Origin: Pseudoalteromonas luteoviolacea
Lineage (GTDB): Bacteria > Pseudomonadota > Gammaproteobacteria > Enterobacterales > Alteromonadaceae
Assembly: GCF_018100925.1 (NCBI RefSeq)
Contig: NZ_JAGJEH010000001.1
Location: 248,001-312,000, forward strand
Reading direction: 5' to 3'
DNA length: 64,000 bases
Shown one piece after another: positions 18,024 through 27,634 of this stretch. The translations under genes were made by a program, and so were the position numbers. The notes under the pieces are model-generated. The model saw nothing but the letters and a program-made list of their open reading frames with translations. It did no database searches and had not been told where the DNA came from. Every line of letters starts with the position of its first letter. The stretch's first letter is position 1.

Positions 18024-20407
18024 GGTGTCGTATTTTGCGCCGAGTATGAGTAAACAGTTGACTCGCTTGAGTTAAACTCAAAACGGCTACTTGTACTCTT
18101 TTCATTGGGGCGGAGTAGCACTTCGTCCTGATTTATGATTAAAGAAGATCCTTGCGATGGTTGGGTTCTACCGATGAGTTTGTTCGAATACTTAGCTGTT
18201 GTTGAAAAAGCTGCCCAGATATTAGCGAAAAGCATGACTTATATGGTGATACATTCATAAAGAGCTGTGCAATTGTGGCCGGTGAGGAGCTGGCGTGATT
18301 ATCAACCTCAAGGTGAATCGAAAGAAGGCTGGTTGCATCCATATTGACCATTTTAGTATGGTATAACGGCATATTATAGTTTGCCCCTCAAATTCAGAGG
18401 TGTCTGAATCTCAGCTGTGAGCGCAGCTTAATTGGAACGGTAGGCTGCGAAAAGTCTCGGATAAACAAGTCATTGCTTTATGCTTGAAAAGTGCTACGTG
18501 ATGTCTATTGAGATGATAAAAACTTCCACATTAAAAACAGTTACGTCATAAGGCGCAGAAACAGAGTTGAAGCTGATGTAAGTCACAAACATCGAGCAAA
18601 CTCAGGGCGTTAGCTTAGTTATGAAGTCTTATACAATTCGGCATTTCCTTAAAATAGGTTTGGACGACGAAAAATCTATGCATAAATTTATAGAGGCAAT
18701 GCTCGAACTGCCTTTAGAAGGTCAACTCTTTAAAGTCGCAGGTATGATTGTCCAGTGATGTCATAGATTCAGGTTAAGCAACCAGAATTAGTCAAAAAGC
18801 ATTGAAAATTTTCTACTGACGTGAAAGGTCGCCTAGTTGTTTTTGTCCAACTCGGTGAGAAAGAAATGGAAAATCCAACAGGTGAGCTAGCTGGCAAAAA
18901 AGCCTGAGTGGCATTGACCAGTACGACAACAGATAGCTTCCTAAAGTTTGTAGCACAAACTGCTCAAAGTACGGTGTTAGCAAATAAATCATTGAAGGCA
19001 TCATGAATTTTAAAGCATTGACCTTGCGTCCTGTGGGTTTGCCCTAGTTTTTATAAGTTAGGAAAGAAATAACGCAGAAGTAAAGTAAGCCACCATTTAG
19101 ACAAAAGTATTTGCCAGTGAAGAAGCAAAGTTGTTTAGTACCTTTACTTGAGCCTGTGGGGCTTCTGGTAGTTTCATGTGCCAGTTATTGATCATTTCTG
19201 CCTGGAAAGGTTGTATAAATGGTCTTTAATTCGGCCTGTAATACGCTCTAAGCGCATATTTAGTAATTACCTTATTAATTTCATAAAGGACCTGTATTGG
19301 GTTCGTAGGTGTGTGTTCAGGGAATATATAATGTGATGGGGCTGAGTTTGGTTAGTTAAGCTGAAATATTTATGCTTATTTCCTGATTATTAAGCATATG
19401 ACAAAATGCGGGGTTTATGTTTAAACTCATAGGTTAATAGTTATACTATTCAAAATAATGATGTTTTATCTATTAAAAGTGGCGTCATTTTTATTCTTTA
19501 GCTTTAGTTAGACTTAATCTCTCTTTTTTGGCAGCGAAAAGTGAGCCTAGCTCGCAAAGTTCTATCTAGAATCATTGTGTTAGCCATCTCTCCCAAAGTG
19601 TTAATCTCAATTACAGTGGCCAGAGTGACAGCGATGGGCGGTGCGCTGTGTACAATTCATGGCGTTATTACCTCATTTTTATGCCCCCCCACAGGATTAC
19701 ATTATTAACACCAGTGTAATCAAAAACGCACTGATTGTACCTTAAACGGGTCTTGGTGATAACGGTCGCTCGCACTATACCTAATTTGCTCTAAATTTTT
19801 AAACCCCAGATTATACAAATTAGGTACAAATTTTTGTAGGAAATCACTGTTAAATAGAGCCAAAAACCTCGCATAGGCTGAATCAAATTATACAACCTAT
19901 ATTGTGGGTATTTTTTTTATAATTATTTGTTATGTATAAATTCATATTCAGAGTAATAAGTTTTATTCAGCATAGTTCACTAACGAATTTTTATCCGCCT
20001 ATTGTACCCCTTTATTTGGATTTAATTAGCTTTTTTGCAAGGTTATGGAACTTAGATAAAGTAATTGTGGTGATTATTTGTATATTATCATTTTGTGAAT
20101 GGTGTGTTATTTGATTTGTTTACATTGGTGTTTTTATCCTAGTTCTTGGGTTTTTCCTTTTTTGAACATTAAGTTGCTGATAAATAAGCTAATAAAAAAT
20201 AATTGTTTTGCAAAATAGGATTGTGTTTGATGTTTTTTTGGACGCTCTTGTTTTTTGTTATTTTGTTTTTTTGTATGTAACTATAGCGTCTCTAAGAGCT
20301 GAACGTATGTATGTCTGAAGTTTGATAGTAGTGTGCATTCTATTATTTCTTAGTTTTTTAGTTGATGTGATTTCTAATTAACTTCATTTAAATAATAAGG
20401 AAAAATC
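18024..20407. other. 2.4-kb gene desert with decayed fragments
   Basis: No intact gene is supported. On the minus strand, two overlapping open frames at 18020-18235 and 18139-18372 could be pieces of one frameshifted gene. On the plus strand, a 45-codon ORF at 18621-18758 (starts MKSYTIRHFLKIGLDDEK) is followed by short open pieces to about 19005, again like broken coding DNA. From about 19280 the DNA is very AT-rich, including an open frame at 19932-20114 that is probably compositional. The final 120 bases hold the leader of the subtilase. Confidence 0.5.
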
Positions 20408-21919
20408 ATGATTAGAAGGAAAGTAACACCGCTTTTATTGAGTCTTGCACTTGGTTCTACAGCCCAAGCAGCAGAATTTTATAGCAACTCAGCTGGTACT
20501 AAAGCTGTGAAAGATAGCTATATTGTTGTGTATAATACCCCTTCAACTTTTATTAATGCTGATGTATCAGCAAGAGCTGCATTCACTACTTCTTTGACGT
20601 CAAAACTAAGCGCTGAATTAGGTGTCGAAGTTGAGTATCAATATGATAATTTGTCAGGTGTTGCCATCAAAGCAAACTCTGATCAGCTAGTAAAACTACT
20701 TTCACACCCTGATGTGAAGTTTGTAGAGCAAAATGCGACATTCACAATCGATCCAAAGATTTCAGATGTTAGTGCACTTCAAAACAACCCGACTTGGGGT
20801 CTGGACCGTATCGACCAAAGAGATTTGCCACTTGATAGAAAATATGTTGGTGCAAACAATGGTCAGGGTGTAACTGCTTACGTACTTGATACCGGTATTC
20901 AAAACAGCCACAACGATTTTGGTGGCCGCGCTAGAAACGGTTACGATTTCATTGACAACGATGCGACAGCACAAGACTGTAATGGTCACGGTACGCACGT
21001 TGCAGGTACTATTGGTGGTACTGAATATGGTGTAGCTAAGGCGGTAGACCTAGTTGGCGTTCGTGTTCTAGATTGCCGAGGTTCAGGTTCATATGCTGGT
21101 GTTATCGCTGGTATCGACTGGGTTGCATCAAATGCTAGGGGTCCATCTGTTGCTAACATGAGTTTAGGCGGCGGTAAATCTACAGCAGTTAATAATGCGG
21201 TAGAAACGGCAGTTAATCGCGGTGTTACGTTTGTTGTTGCTGCGGGTAACGACAGAGGCGATGCGTGCTCAAAATCACCAGCTAGTGCACCTTCAGCAAT
21301 TACTGTTGCTTCTACAGATGTCAATGATGCAAGATCAAGCTTCTCAAACTATGGTAAGTGTATCGACGTCTTCGCTCCAGGTTCATCAATCAAATCGGCG
21401 TGGATTGGCTCTAATACAGCGACAAGAACAATCAGCGGTACTTCAATGGCATCTCCGCACGTTGCTGGTGTAGCAGCTTTACACCTAGCTAAAACGCCTA
21501 ATCTAAATCCTGCTCAAGTTACAGCAGCGATCAACAACAATGCATCTGCGAATAAAATCTCTAATGTTGCAGGCTCACCAAACAAGCTAGTTTACGCAAA
21601 ACTTGATGGTGGCCCTAGTGATGGTCTAGTTGAAGTGGTCAGTGGCAACTCTGGTGACTTTAGAACGTTCGCATTCAATGTGCCAGCAGGTACAACGAAG
21701 TTAGTAGCAAGCTTGTCAGGTGGTTCTGGTGATGCTGATTTATATATCAAGCATGGTCAAACACCTTACCCAATCGACAACGATTGCGCTTCTGAAAACC
21801 CTGGTACATCAAACGAATCATGTGTTGTTGCCAACCCGGCAAGCGGCACTTGGTACATATCAGCTTATGGTTATAGTGCATTTAACAATGTCACTCTAAA
21901 AGCTGATGCTGAAAAATAA
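20408..21919 (+). CDS. secreted subtilase (S8, proteinase K-like) with PPC domain
   Basis: A 503-aa exported serine protease. Signal peptide about 1-21 (AQA), I9-type propeptide about 35-115, then the S8 domain with catalytic Asp161 (VLDTG), His194 (NGHGTHVAG) and Ser346 (GTSMASPH) and oxyanion Asn281 (AAGN). Residues about 410-500 are a C-terminal PPC beta domain (SGDADLYIKHG), normally removed after secretion. AAGGAAAAATC precedes ATG. It opens a run of six co-oriented genes for exported proteins, and the Hint-domain gene begins 36 bp after its stop, so co-transcription is likely. It could process the neighbouring proteins or simply be an exoprotease. Confidence 0.95.
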   Translation: MIRRKVTPLLLSLALGSTAQAAEFYSNSAGTKAVKDSYIVVYNTPSTFINADVSARAAFTTSLTSKLSAELGVEVEYQYDNLSGVAIKANSDQLVKLLSHPDVKFVEQNATFTIDPKISDVSALQNNPTWGLDRIDQRDLPLDRKYVGANNGQGVTAYVLDTGIQNSHNDFGGRARNGYDFIDNDATAQDCNGHGTHVAGTIGGTEYGVAKAVDLVGVRVLDCRGSGSYAGVIAGIDWVASNARGPSVANMSLGGGKSTAVNNAVETAVNRGVTFVVAAGNDRGDACSKSPASAPSAITVASTDVNDARSSFSNYGKCIDVFAPGSSIKSAWIGSNTATRTISGTSMASPHVAGVAALHLAKTPNLNPAQVTAAINNNASANKISNVAGSPNKLVYAKLDGGPSDGLVEVVSGNSGDFRTFAFNVPAGTTKLVASLSGGSGDADLYIKHGQTPYPIDNDCASENPGTSNESCVVANPASGTWYISAYGYSAFNNVTLKADAEK

Positions 21920-21955
21920 ACTTTAGTTAAAATCAATTACAAGGAAATCCTTTTT

Positions 21956-22735
21956 ATGAGAACTTTGACAATTCTTTTTGCTGCTGCGCTTGCGTTTTTC
22001 GCTGCTAAATCTGAAGCTGCAATGGACATAGCTGCATATCAGAGCCAAGCAACAACAGATAATGCTGCTCATGGCCGTTGTGCGAAAAAAGCAGTTAATG
22101 CTACAGAGTGTGTACAGCGTATCGATTGGGCTGTTCGTGAAGGTTATATCACTGCTCGCGCTGGTGAGTGGGGTAAAGCGAATGGTTTCTACCCAGTTGT
22201 TGATTTTTATGACAGAACAGTTGGTGCTGTTTGTAAATGTGGTTGTTTCGAAGCTAGTACGCTTATCCGTGTAACTAAAGGCGGTAAAGTAGTCGATGTT
22301 GAAGCGAAAGACGTTGACAATTCATATGGCTTAGTAGCTCTTTCTAAAGATGCTTCTCTAAGCGCGCTTTCAACTGAAACATTTGAAATGAAAGCACGTA
22401 CTCAAGGTTCTGAAGAATCAAAACTATATGTATTCACTCTTGAAGATGGTTCTGAGCTTAAAGTAACTCAACACCACGGTATGCTTTTAGGTGACGGTAC
22501 TATGGTAGCTGCTAAAGATGTAGAAGCTGGTCAAACTATGCTTCGTGCAGACGGCGTTGAGCTATCAGTTGCTGCTATCACTCGTGAAGCGACTAACCAA
22601 GATGTTTACAACTTTGAGACAAGTGGTGCTGAAGCTGTTAACCACATCATCATCGCTAACGACATCCTAGTTGGTGATTTAACTTGGCAAAACCAGCTTC
22701 AAGCTGAGCTAGGTCAAGTTATCGTTCGTCAATAA
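21956..22735 (+). CDS. secreted RIDWA-domain protein with C-terminal Hint domain
   Basis: A 259-aa protein with a signal peptide (about 1-22) and an N-terminal domain (about 23-93: Cys42, QRIDWA, EGYITA, WGK, FYPVVD, Cys93) that recurs twice in the next gene. The rest is a Hint (intein/hedgehog autoprocessing) domain. Cys97 in CFEAST is the candidate first nucleophile, T171-x-x-H174 is the block-B motif, and VNHIIIANDILVGD is the final strand. The usual C-terminal His-Asn is replaced by Gly-Asp, so only N-terminal thioester chemistry is expected, as in hedgehog proteins. About 18 residues follow the Hint fold. It is 36 bp from the subtilase and followed by a terminator. The Hint call is strong; the N-terminal domain is not one I know. 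Confidence 0.85.
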   Translation: MRTLTILFAAALAFFAAKSEAAMDIAAYQSQATTDNAAHGRCAKKAVNATECVQRIDWAVREGYITARAGEWGKANGFYPVVDFYDRTVGAVCKCGCFEASTLIRVTKGGKVVDVEAKDVDNSYGLVALSKDASLSALSTETFEMKARTQGSEESKLYVFTLEDGSELKVTQHHGMLLGDGTMVAAKDVEAGQTMLRADGVELSVAAITREATNQDVYNFETSGAEAVNHIIIANDILVGDLTWQNQLQAELGQVIVRQ

Positions 22736-22750
22736 TTTATTGATGCATAG

Positions 22751-22777
22751 GGAGGGCCATTCAGGCCTTCCTTTTTT
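22751..22777 (+). terminator. rho-independent terminator
   Basis: Stem GGAGGGCC/GGCCTTCC (one G-U pair) with a 5-nt loop and six T residues, placed 15 bases after the Hint-gene stop. It separates, at least partly, the subtilase-Hint pair from the next gene. Confidence 0.85.
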
Positions 22778-22824
22778 ATATTAATCATTTCTATTTTCAA
22801 TCATATTAAGTTGGAATAAATGCC

Positions 22825-23349
22825 ATGAAATCAATTCCTGTATTGCTTGGAACAGCAGTTTTTCTATCTTCGATGTCAGCTCAAGCTGCTATAGATACTG
22901 CAAACTATCGTTATCAGGCCTATTTTGATAATGCGTTATACAACAGGTGTGTGAGTAAGCCTTCTGAGTCATCAGCTAGGCAAAGAATAGATTGGGCTCG
23001 TAGCGAAGGCGTAATAACTGCTGATGCGGCTGATTGGGGGAAACAATTTAAGTATTACCCGGTTATTGATTATTACGATAAATCAATTTTTTCAATCTGT
23101 AGTTATGAAGTGACGCCGAGCTCAGCTGCGACACTGGAGAAGTATAAGCTTTTAGCTGAGCGTTCCGATATGGGTGGACGCTGCGCCTATCGTCCTGATC
23201 CTAACCCACTTTATGAAAGAATTGATTGGGCAATATTGAATGGAAAAATTTCAAACAATGCGGGTTTGTGGGGTCGCTACAATGGTTATTATCCAGTAAT
23301 TGATTTATTTACAGAACAACTTGCTGGTGTTTGCCGTTTTGGCAGATAA
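22825..23349 (+). CDS. secreted protein with two RIDWA domains
   Basis: A 174-aa exported protein (signal peptide about 1-21, SAQA) made of two copies of one domain, residues about 22-90 and 106-171. The shared pattern is R-C, about 12 residues, (Q/E)RIDWA, about three residues, G-x-I, A-x-x-WG, YYPVID, and a final Cys. The same pattern forms the N-terminal domain of the adjacent Hint protein. Two conserved cysteines per copy suggest one disulfide each. There is no Hint domain here, so this may be a partner or paralogue whose release does not need autoprocessing. I know of no family with this signature; the function is open. Confidence 0.82.
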   Translation: MKSIPVLLGTAVFLSSMSAQAAIDTANYRYQAYFDNALYNRCVSKPSESSARQRIDWARSEGVITADAADWGKQFKYYPVIDYYDKSIFSICSYEVTPSSAATLEKYKLLAERSDMGGRCAYRPDPNPLYERIDWAILNGKISNNAGLWGRYNGYYPVIDLFTEQLAGVCRFGR

Positions 23350-23437
23350 AGCATTAACGAACACGCAATACAATAAACGCAATTTTACTTATGGCTCAGG
23401 GTTTGAATAAAAATTGCTGTTTAGGAGGTTACATATT

Positions 23438-24217
23438 ATGAAGAAGGGCGTCATTTTTGCTGGAGTCGCTGCTGTTGCCGCTACATTATTCTGGCTAGGC
23501 TGGAGTGACAATTTTGCAGATGGTGAGACTAATACAAGCAGCGTCGCAAATGTAGTACAGCACGATAATAAAAATACAGTAAACACTAACAAGCTAGATG
23601 AACTAGATAAAAAACTTACATCAGATATTGACACAAAAATACCAAAAGCGGACCCCAAGGTTGCAACAACAGAAGAGCAGCTTCTAACCGCTTTTCAACG
23701 GATGCAACTGTCTGTCGGTAAATTTAATTCTGCATCGTTTATTAACGAAGAAATGCAAGATTTATTGCATAACCCTGAAATGATCGAAATTGCGCAAAAA
23801 AGTTTGATTGATTTTAAACATGCCGAAGCTGCATTTGGTGAACAACAAGCTTTAGTCAGAGTATTTTCAATTCGTTTGCTAGATCAACTAGCGAAAGCTG
23901 GTGAACCGGGTCCTCTTTACGAAGCGACAGGCCAGTTAGCGAGCAATTTGAGCGAGCAGCTGGCAAATGGTGGAGAAATTGAAAAGCGCAGAGATCTTGA
24001 TCTTGAGGATTTAGTATACGCGTCCATCTCTACTTACGATGATGAGCAAGTGATTGCATCGCCTGAAATGGTGATGATGGAACTTGGTTATTTCGATGAC
24101 TTTCACAATGACGTTAGAAAAATATATGCGAACCAATTTGGTTCGATTATCAGTCGCGAAAAAAGTGTAGATGAAACAATTGAGATAGTACAAAAGCTGT
24201 TTAAGAAACAGTCTTAA
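23438..24217 (+). CDS. membrane-anchored protein of unknown function
   Basis: A 259-aa protein with one N-terminal hydrophobic helix (about 4-20, KKGVIFAGVAAVAATLFWLGW) that lacks a clear cleavage site, so it is probably anchored with its bulk in the periplasm. A polar linker (about 25-65) is followed by a mainly helical, acidic domain (about 70-255). GGAGG lies nine bases before the ATG. It sits between the RIDWA protein and the first divergent subtilase, 61 bp before the latter, in the same direction. No family is recognised. Position suggests a periplasmic chaperone, inhibitor or partner of the secreted proteins, but the sequence shows no direct evidence. Confidence 0.75.
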   Translation: MKKGVIFAGVAAVAATLFWLGWSDNFADGETNTSSVANVVQHDNKNTVNTNKLDELDKKLTSDIDTKIPKADPKVATTEEQLLTAFQRMQLSVGKFNSASFINEEMQDLLHNPEMIEIAQKSLIDFKHAEAAFGEQQALVRVFSIRLLDQLAKAGEPGPLYEATGQLASNLSEQLANGGEIEKRRDLDLEDLVYASISTYDDEQVIASPEMVMMELGYFDDFHNDVRKIYANQFGSIISREKSVDETIEIVQKLFKKQS

Positions 24218-24278
24218 CTTTCGTAAGCTAAATTAACTCGAATAGCCTACTCGTATGTTTCAAAAGGAGAAATTTGAA

Positions 24279-25739
24279 ATGAGTAACACATATAAGTTTT
24301 TGCCCGCGCTGGGTTTGTTAAGTGCATTTGCAGCGCATGCGACAACACCACAACCTCACCCATTAAAAGTTCATGCGCAACAACATATTGCAGACTCTAT
24401 AGCTTGGATTGATGAGCAGGGAATAAGTTGCGAGCAAAATACCAATTCGCACCCAATGTGTGACACTGTAAAGGTGTACTTTGATGACGGTGAGTTTGAC
24501 CCATCCAGAACGAGTTCCAAACAAACTATACTGGTAATGGATTATGGAATGGATCTTCAGACCGTATTGCGCTACCGCAGCCGTATAAAATCAGCCTACA
24601 AATATGATCCGGACACTCAGACATTTGTGGCAGATAACCCATCTGTTTCGATCTCTCGACTTGGTCAAAAAGTATTAAGTGACATCGATGGCTTTACATA
24701 TACAGATCAAGATACTGGTGCTGTCAAACCTGGTTTTTTACCTGCCGCATGGCTAGGAGACTTGGCTGCCAAGTATGTGGGAGCAGCAAGTCAGGACAAG
24801 TACGATCATGAAACAGGTGCTCCGCACTTTAGTCATGGCACTAAGGTGTTTGGCTATTTGGCACAACACAACCCTGACGCAGAGTTTGTGATCATAGATA
24901 CCAGTACATTTTCTCCTTTTATCATGCACAAAGATGACATTTGCAGCCGTAATATAGATGCGTTCTATGTGAAAATGGAACGCGCTGCGGGTTCATTATT
25001 GAGAGATATCATTGAAGTAAATGACATTGAGTATATAAACTACTCAGGTGGGTTTGAAAGAAGAGATGTACAGACCGCTTGGGAAAGTAATAAATGTAGT
25101 GGCAGTTTAAGTAATAGCAGGGCGAAAAGATTCGTTCAGAGCATTAGACCTGTATATGACAAATTGTTTAGTACCTATGGTGTTCTTGGGATCCATGCAG
25201 GGGCTGCTTCGGCGACAAGTAGTGAAAACCCACTTGATGTAATTGATTATCAAAATCGCATTCGCGTGATGTCTTATACAACTGGCTCTGTAGATACTCA
25301 GATTTCACAGGATGCAAAGACTGGTTGGCAGGATGTATTTGTTAATCACACGTCTGAGTTTGACGGACACAAATATATAGACATGTATATCAATTTTGGC
25401 TATGGCAGAAGCGCTTTTTGGGAGACAAATAGTACACCTAAAATGGCTTCTGATGTTTACGGGATGAGATATGGCGCAGATTGGGAATTCCCTTCATCTT
25501 CGTGGGCTGCTCCTATTGCTACATCTTATGCAATCGCAATTCAGAGCCAAATGGAGTGGGGTTTTGATCCAGCATATTTGAAGCGAACTTTAATTTCACA
25601 AGATTGTTATGATAATGGCGGACATTTCATAAACTTCGCATTATCTGACTTTATATATGCAGGAAATGGACATTGCCGTTTGCAAGATCCGTTAAAGTAT
25701 CGTTTGGATACACTTAACCAGCAGGGATATTTAAAATAA
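24279..25739 (+). CDS. divergent subtilase-like secreted protein, paralogue A
   Basis: A 486-aa exported protein with a signal peptide ending near residue 20. I interpret it as a remote S8 subtilase because the motifs occur in order: MDYG with Asp88 (like DTG), [11 protein letters not shown] with His186 (like HGTHVAGxIA), EYINYSGG (like VINMSLGG) and SSSWAAP with Ser408 (like GTSMAAP). The oxyanion Asn is missing: the equivalent segment reads HAGAASA. Cysteines occur in pairs, four near the C-terminus. AAAGGAG precedes ATG 24279. It is about half identical by eye to the next gene. It could be a weak or inactive protease; the assignment is a pattern inference that needs a structural comparison. 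Confidence 0.7.
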   Translation: MSNTYKFLPALGLLSAFAAHATTPQPHPLKVHAQQHIADSIAWIDEQGISCEQNTNSHPMCDTVKVYFDDGEFDPSRTSSKQTILVMDYGMDLQTVLRYRSRIKSAYKYDPDTQTFVADNPSVSISRLGQKVLSDIDGFTYTDQDTGAVKPGFLPAAWLGDLAAKYVGAASQDKYDHETGAPHFSHGTKVFGYLAQHNPDAEFVIIDTSTFSPFIMHKDDICSRNIDAFYVKMERAAGSLLRDIIEVNDIEYINYSGGFERRDVQTAWESNKCSGSLSNSRAKRFVQSIRPVYDKLFSTYGVLGIHAGAASATSSENPLDVIDYQNRIRVMSYTTGSVDTQISQDAKTGWQDVFVNHTSEFDGHKYIDMYINFGYGRSAFWETNSTPKMASDVYGMRYGADWEFPSSSWAAPIATSYAIAIQSQMEWGFDPAYLKRTLISQDCYDNGGHFINFALSDFIYAGNGHCRLQDPLKYRLDTLNQQGYLK

Positions 25740-25898
25740 TCACAGAGAAATCATTTTGTATTAAATTGTAATCGCGTAGTGCCTGTTTGATTATTCATGA
25801 TATAGTTACACCTTAAATTGTTAATTAAGTGTTTATAAAAGGTGATTTTTGCTTTCGAGGAACAGCAAAGCAAAGATTTTTATTCTAAGGAGAGTTAT

Positions 25899-27575
25899 AT
25901 GTTTAAGAAAACAGGCGCTTTGTTAGTGGGGTCGCTGTCGCTGCTTATCACAGGTTGTGGTGGAGGGAGTGATAGCACTGAGCCTGCACCAATCGATCCT
26001 CCCCCTGTGGCTGTACAGCCTGATCCTAAACCTGATCCTGAACCCACTCCAGAGCCGGAACCGGAACCGGAACCTGAACCAGAACCGGAGCCTGAACCAG
26101 AGCCAGAACCGGAACCAGAACCTGAACCGGAGCCTGAACCAGAACCTGATCCCACTGTGTTTATGGACGTGATAGAGACACAAGGAAAACAATTTGTGAC
26201 TGATTCTATTGCTTGGATAGATGAACAGGGCATTGACTGTACGACAGTGCCACAAAACCATGAATTGTGTGAAGTCCAAACGGTGAAGTTTAGCGATGGA
26301 CAATTTAATCAAGACCGTACAAAAAAAACACAAACAATACTTGTTTTAGACTATGAAATGGACTTTCTTTCGGCATTGCGTTATCGCCCCCGAGTTAAAG
26401 CGACTTATAAATATGATCCTCAAACTAAGACATTTATTACTGACAACCCACAGATTAGCTTATCTAAATTGGGTGTAAAACTGCTCCAAGACATTAACAG
26501 TTTTACCTTCACCGATGAGAAGTTCGCCAAGCCTCAAGACGCATTTTTGCCAGCGAGTTGGCTATCAGATTTGGCAGCCAAATATAGAGAAGTGGTCCCC
26601 GATGACCGATTTGACAGAGTAACCAATAGAGCGTTTTTTAGTCATGGTACTAAAGTGTTTGGTTATTTAGCACAGCACAATCCACAAGCTGAATTTGTCC
26701 TAATTGACACGTCTTCATTTACCCCCTTTACACAGCACAAAGATGAGCTGTGTTCCGCTGACTTGAATGCGTTTTTGGCGCATATGCAAAGTGCTGCGAG
26801 CTCGCTCAAAGCAGATATTATCGACAGCCATGAAGTTGAATATATAAATTACTCTGGCGGCTTTACTCTGGATAGTGTTGGCAATGCTTTGAGTGGCAAC
26901 GGATGTAGTGATGCGCTTGATACAGAGCAGCGCGTGCAATTTTTAAATGCAATAAAACCTGTCTATGACGCGTTATTTGAATCGCCAAATACGTTGGCAT
27001 TTCATGCTGGGAACGAGTTTGCTACGCAAAGCCAAGATGAGCTGGACCTGATCAACTACTCTAATAGAGTGCGTGTTTCTCAATACTCCACAGGTGATAA
27101 AGACACGAGTATAACTGAAGGTGGGTTATCTGGTTGGCAACAAGTATTCGTTGATAATGAAGACAGTTTTAATGGCAATGAAAGTATCGACTTATATATC
27201 AATGTTGGATATGTGCCCGAAAATGGCACTGGCAGTCATGCAACAAACAGTACTCCAAAGTTCGATCCTGATATTTTAGGGATGAGATACCAAGCCGAGA
27301 TGTCACCTTTTGGGTCTTCTTGGACAACTCCGGTTGCTACGTCTTATGCGCTTTATGAGCAGGCGAAATTAATGTCTGAGACGGATAGCACTTCTTTTGA
27401 CCCTCAACTATTAAAATCTCGCCTTATCGCCAACAGCTGTATAGATGTCGCAGAGCTTGAAGGGCATGAGGGTTTGACAAAGTTCATTGAAAATGGGCAA
27501 GGGCAGTGCAGAGTGCAAGACCCTTTAAAACATAAAGCGGATGAGCTAAACCGTATTGGTTATTTAAATAGGTAG
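25899..27575 (+). CDS. divergent subtilase-like lipoprotein, paralogue B
   Basis: A 558-aa lipoprotein: lipobox LITGC with Cys20, then a Gly/Ser patch and a roughly 50-residue Pro-Glu repeat linker, then a domain paralogous to the preceding protein. Motifs in order: LDYEMD (Asp151), [26 protein letters not shown] and SSWTTPVA. Unlike paralogue A it keeps the HAGN that matches the subtilase oxyanion Asn. AAGGAG six bases before ATG 25899 fixes the start; the frame is open back to 25842. The rigid PE linker would hold the domain away from the membrane. One paralogue is soluble with an altered site, the other anchored with a complete site; an enzyme and decoy pair is a guess. Confidence 0.75.
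   Translation: MFKKTGALLVGSLSLLITGCGGGSDSTEPAPIDPPPVAVQPDPKPDPEPTPEPEPEPEPEPEPEPEPEPEPEPEPEPEPEPEPDPTVFMDVIETQGKQFVTDSIAWIDEQGIDCTTVPQNHELCEVQTVKFSDGQFNQDRTKKTQTILVLDYEMDFLSALRYRPRVKATYKYDPQTKTFITDNPQISLSKLGVKLLQDINSFTFTDEKFAKPQDAFLPASWLSDLAAKYREVVPDDRFDRVTNRAFFSHGTKVFGYLAQHNPQAEFVLIDTSSFTPFTQHKDELCSADLNAFLAHMQSAASSLKADIIDSHEVEYINYSGGFTLDSVGNALSGNGCSDALDTEQRVQFLNAIKPVYDALFESPNTLAFHAGNEFATQSQDELDLINYSNRVRVSQYSTGDKDTSITEGGLSGWQQVFVDNEDSFNGNESIDLYINVGYVPENGTGSHATNSTPKFDPDILGMRYQAEMSPFGSSWTTPVATSYALYEQAKLMSETDSTSFDPQLLKSRLIANSCIDVAELEGHEGLTKFIENGQGQCRVQDPLKHKADELNRIGYLNR
26050..26150 (+). repeat. Pro-Glu codon repeat encoding the lipoprotein linker
   Basis: An imperfect 6-bp repeat (CCNGAA/CCNGAG, encoding Pro-Glu) of about 16 units inside paralogue B. 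Mixed synonymous codons show it has diverged rather than recently expanded, which points to selection for the linker. Confidence 0.85.
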
Positions 27576-27590
27576 TAGCGATATTTGCAT

Positions 27591-27620
27591 GGGATGAGGC
27601 GTGTACGGCACGCTTCACCC
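27591..27620. terminator. hairpin between convergent genes
   Basis: A 12-bp stem with one bulged A and a TACGG loop lies 15 bases after paralogue B and 15 bases after the minus-strand lipoprotein stop. It is probably a shared terminator; the U-run is poor on both strands. Confidence 0.55.
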
Positions 27621-27634
27621 TATATACTCATATG

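Noticed and set aside
19932..20114. 60-codon hydrophobic ORF upstream of the subtilase
   Set aside because: It lies in extremely AT-rich DNA where Phe/Ile/Leu codons arise by composition, and it has no Shine-Dalgarno sequence.
25895..26333. Gly-Ser and Arg-Phe repeat ORFs on the minus strand
   Set aside because: Antisense shadows of the Pro-Glu repeat in the lipoprotein gene.
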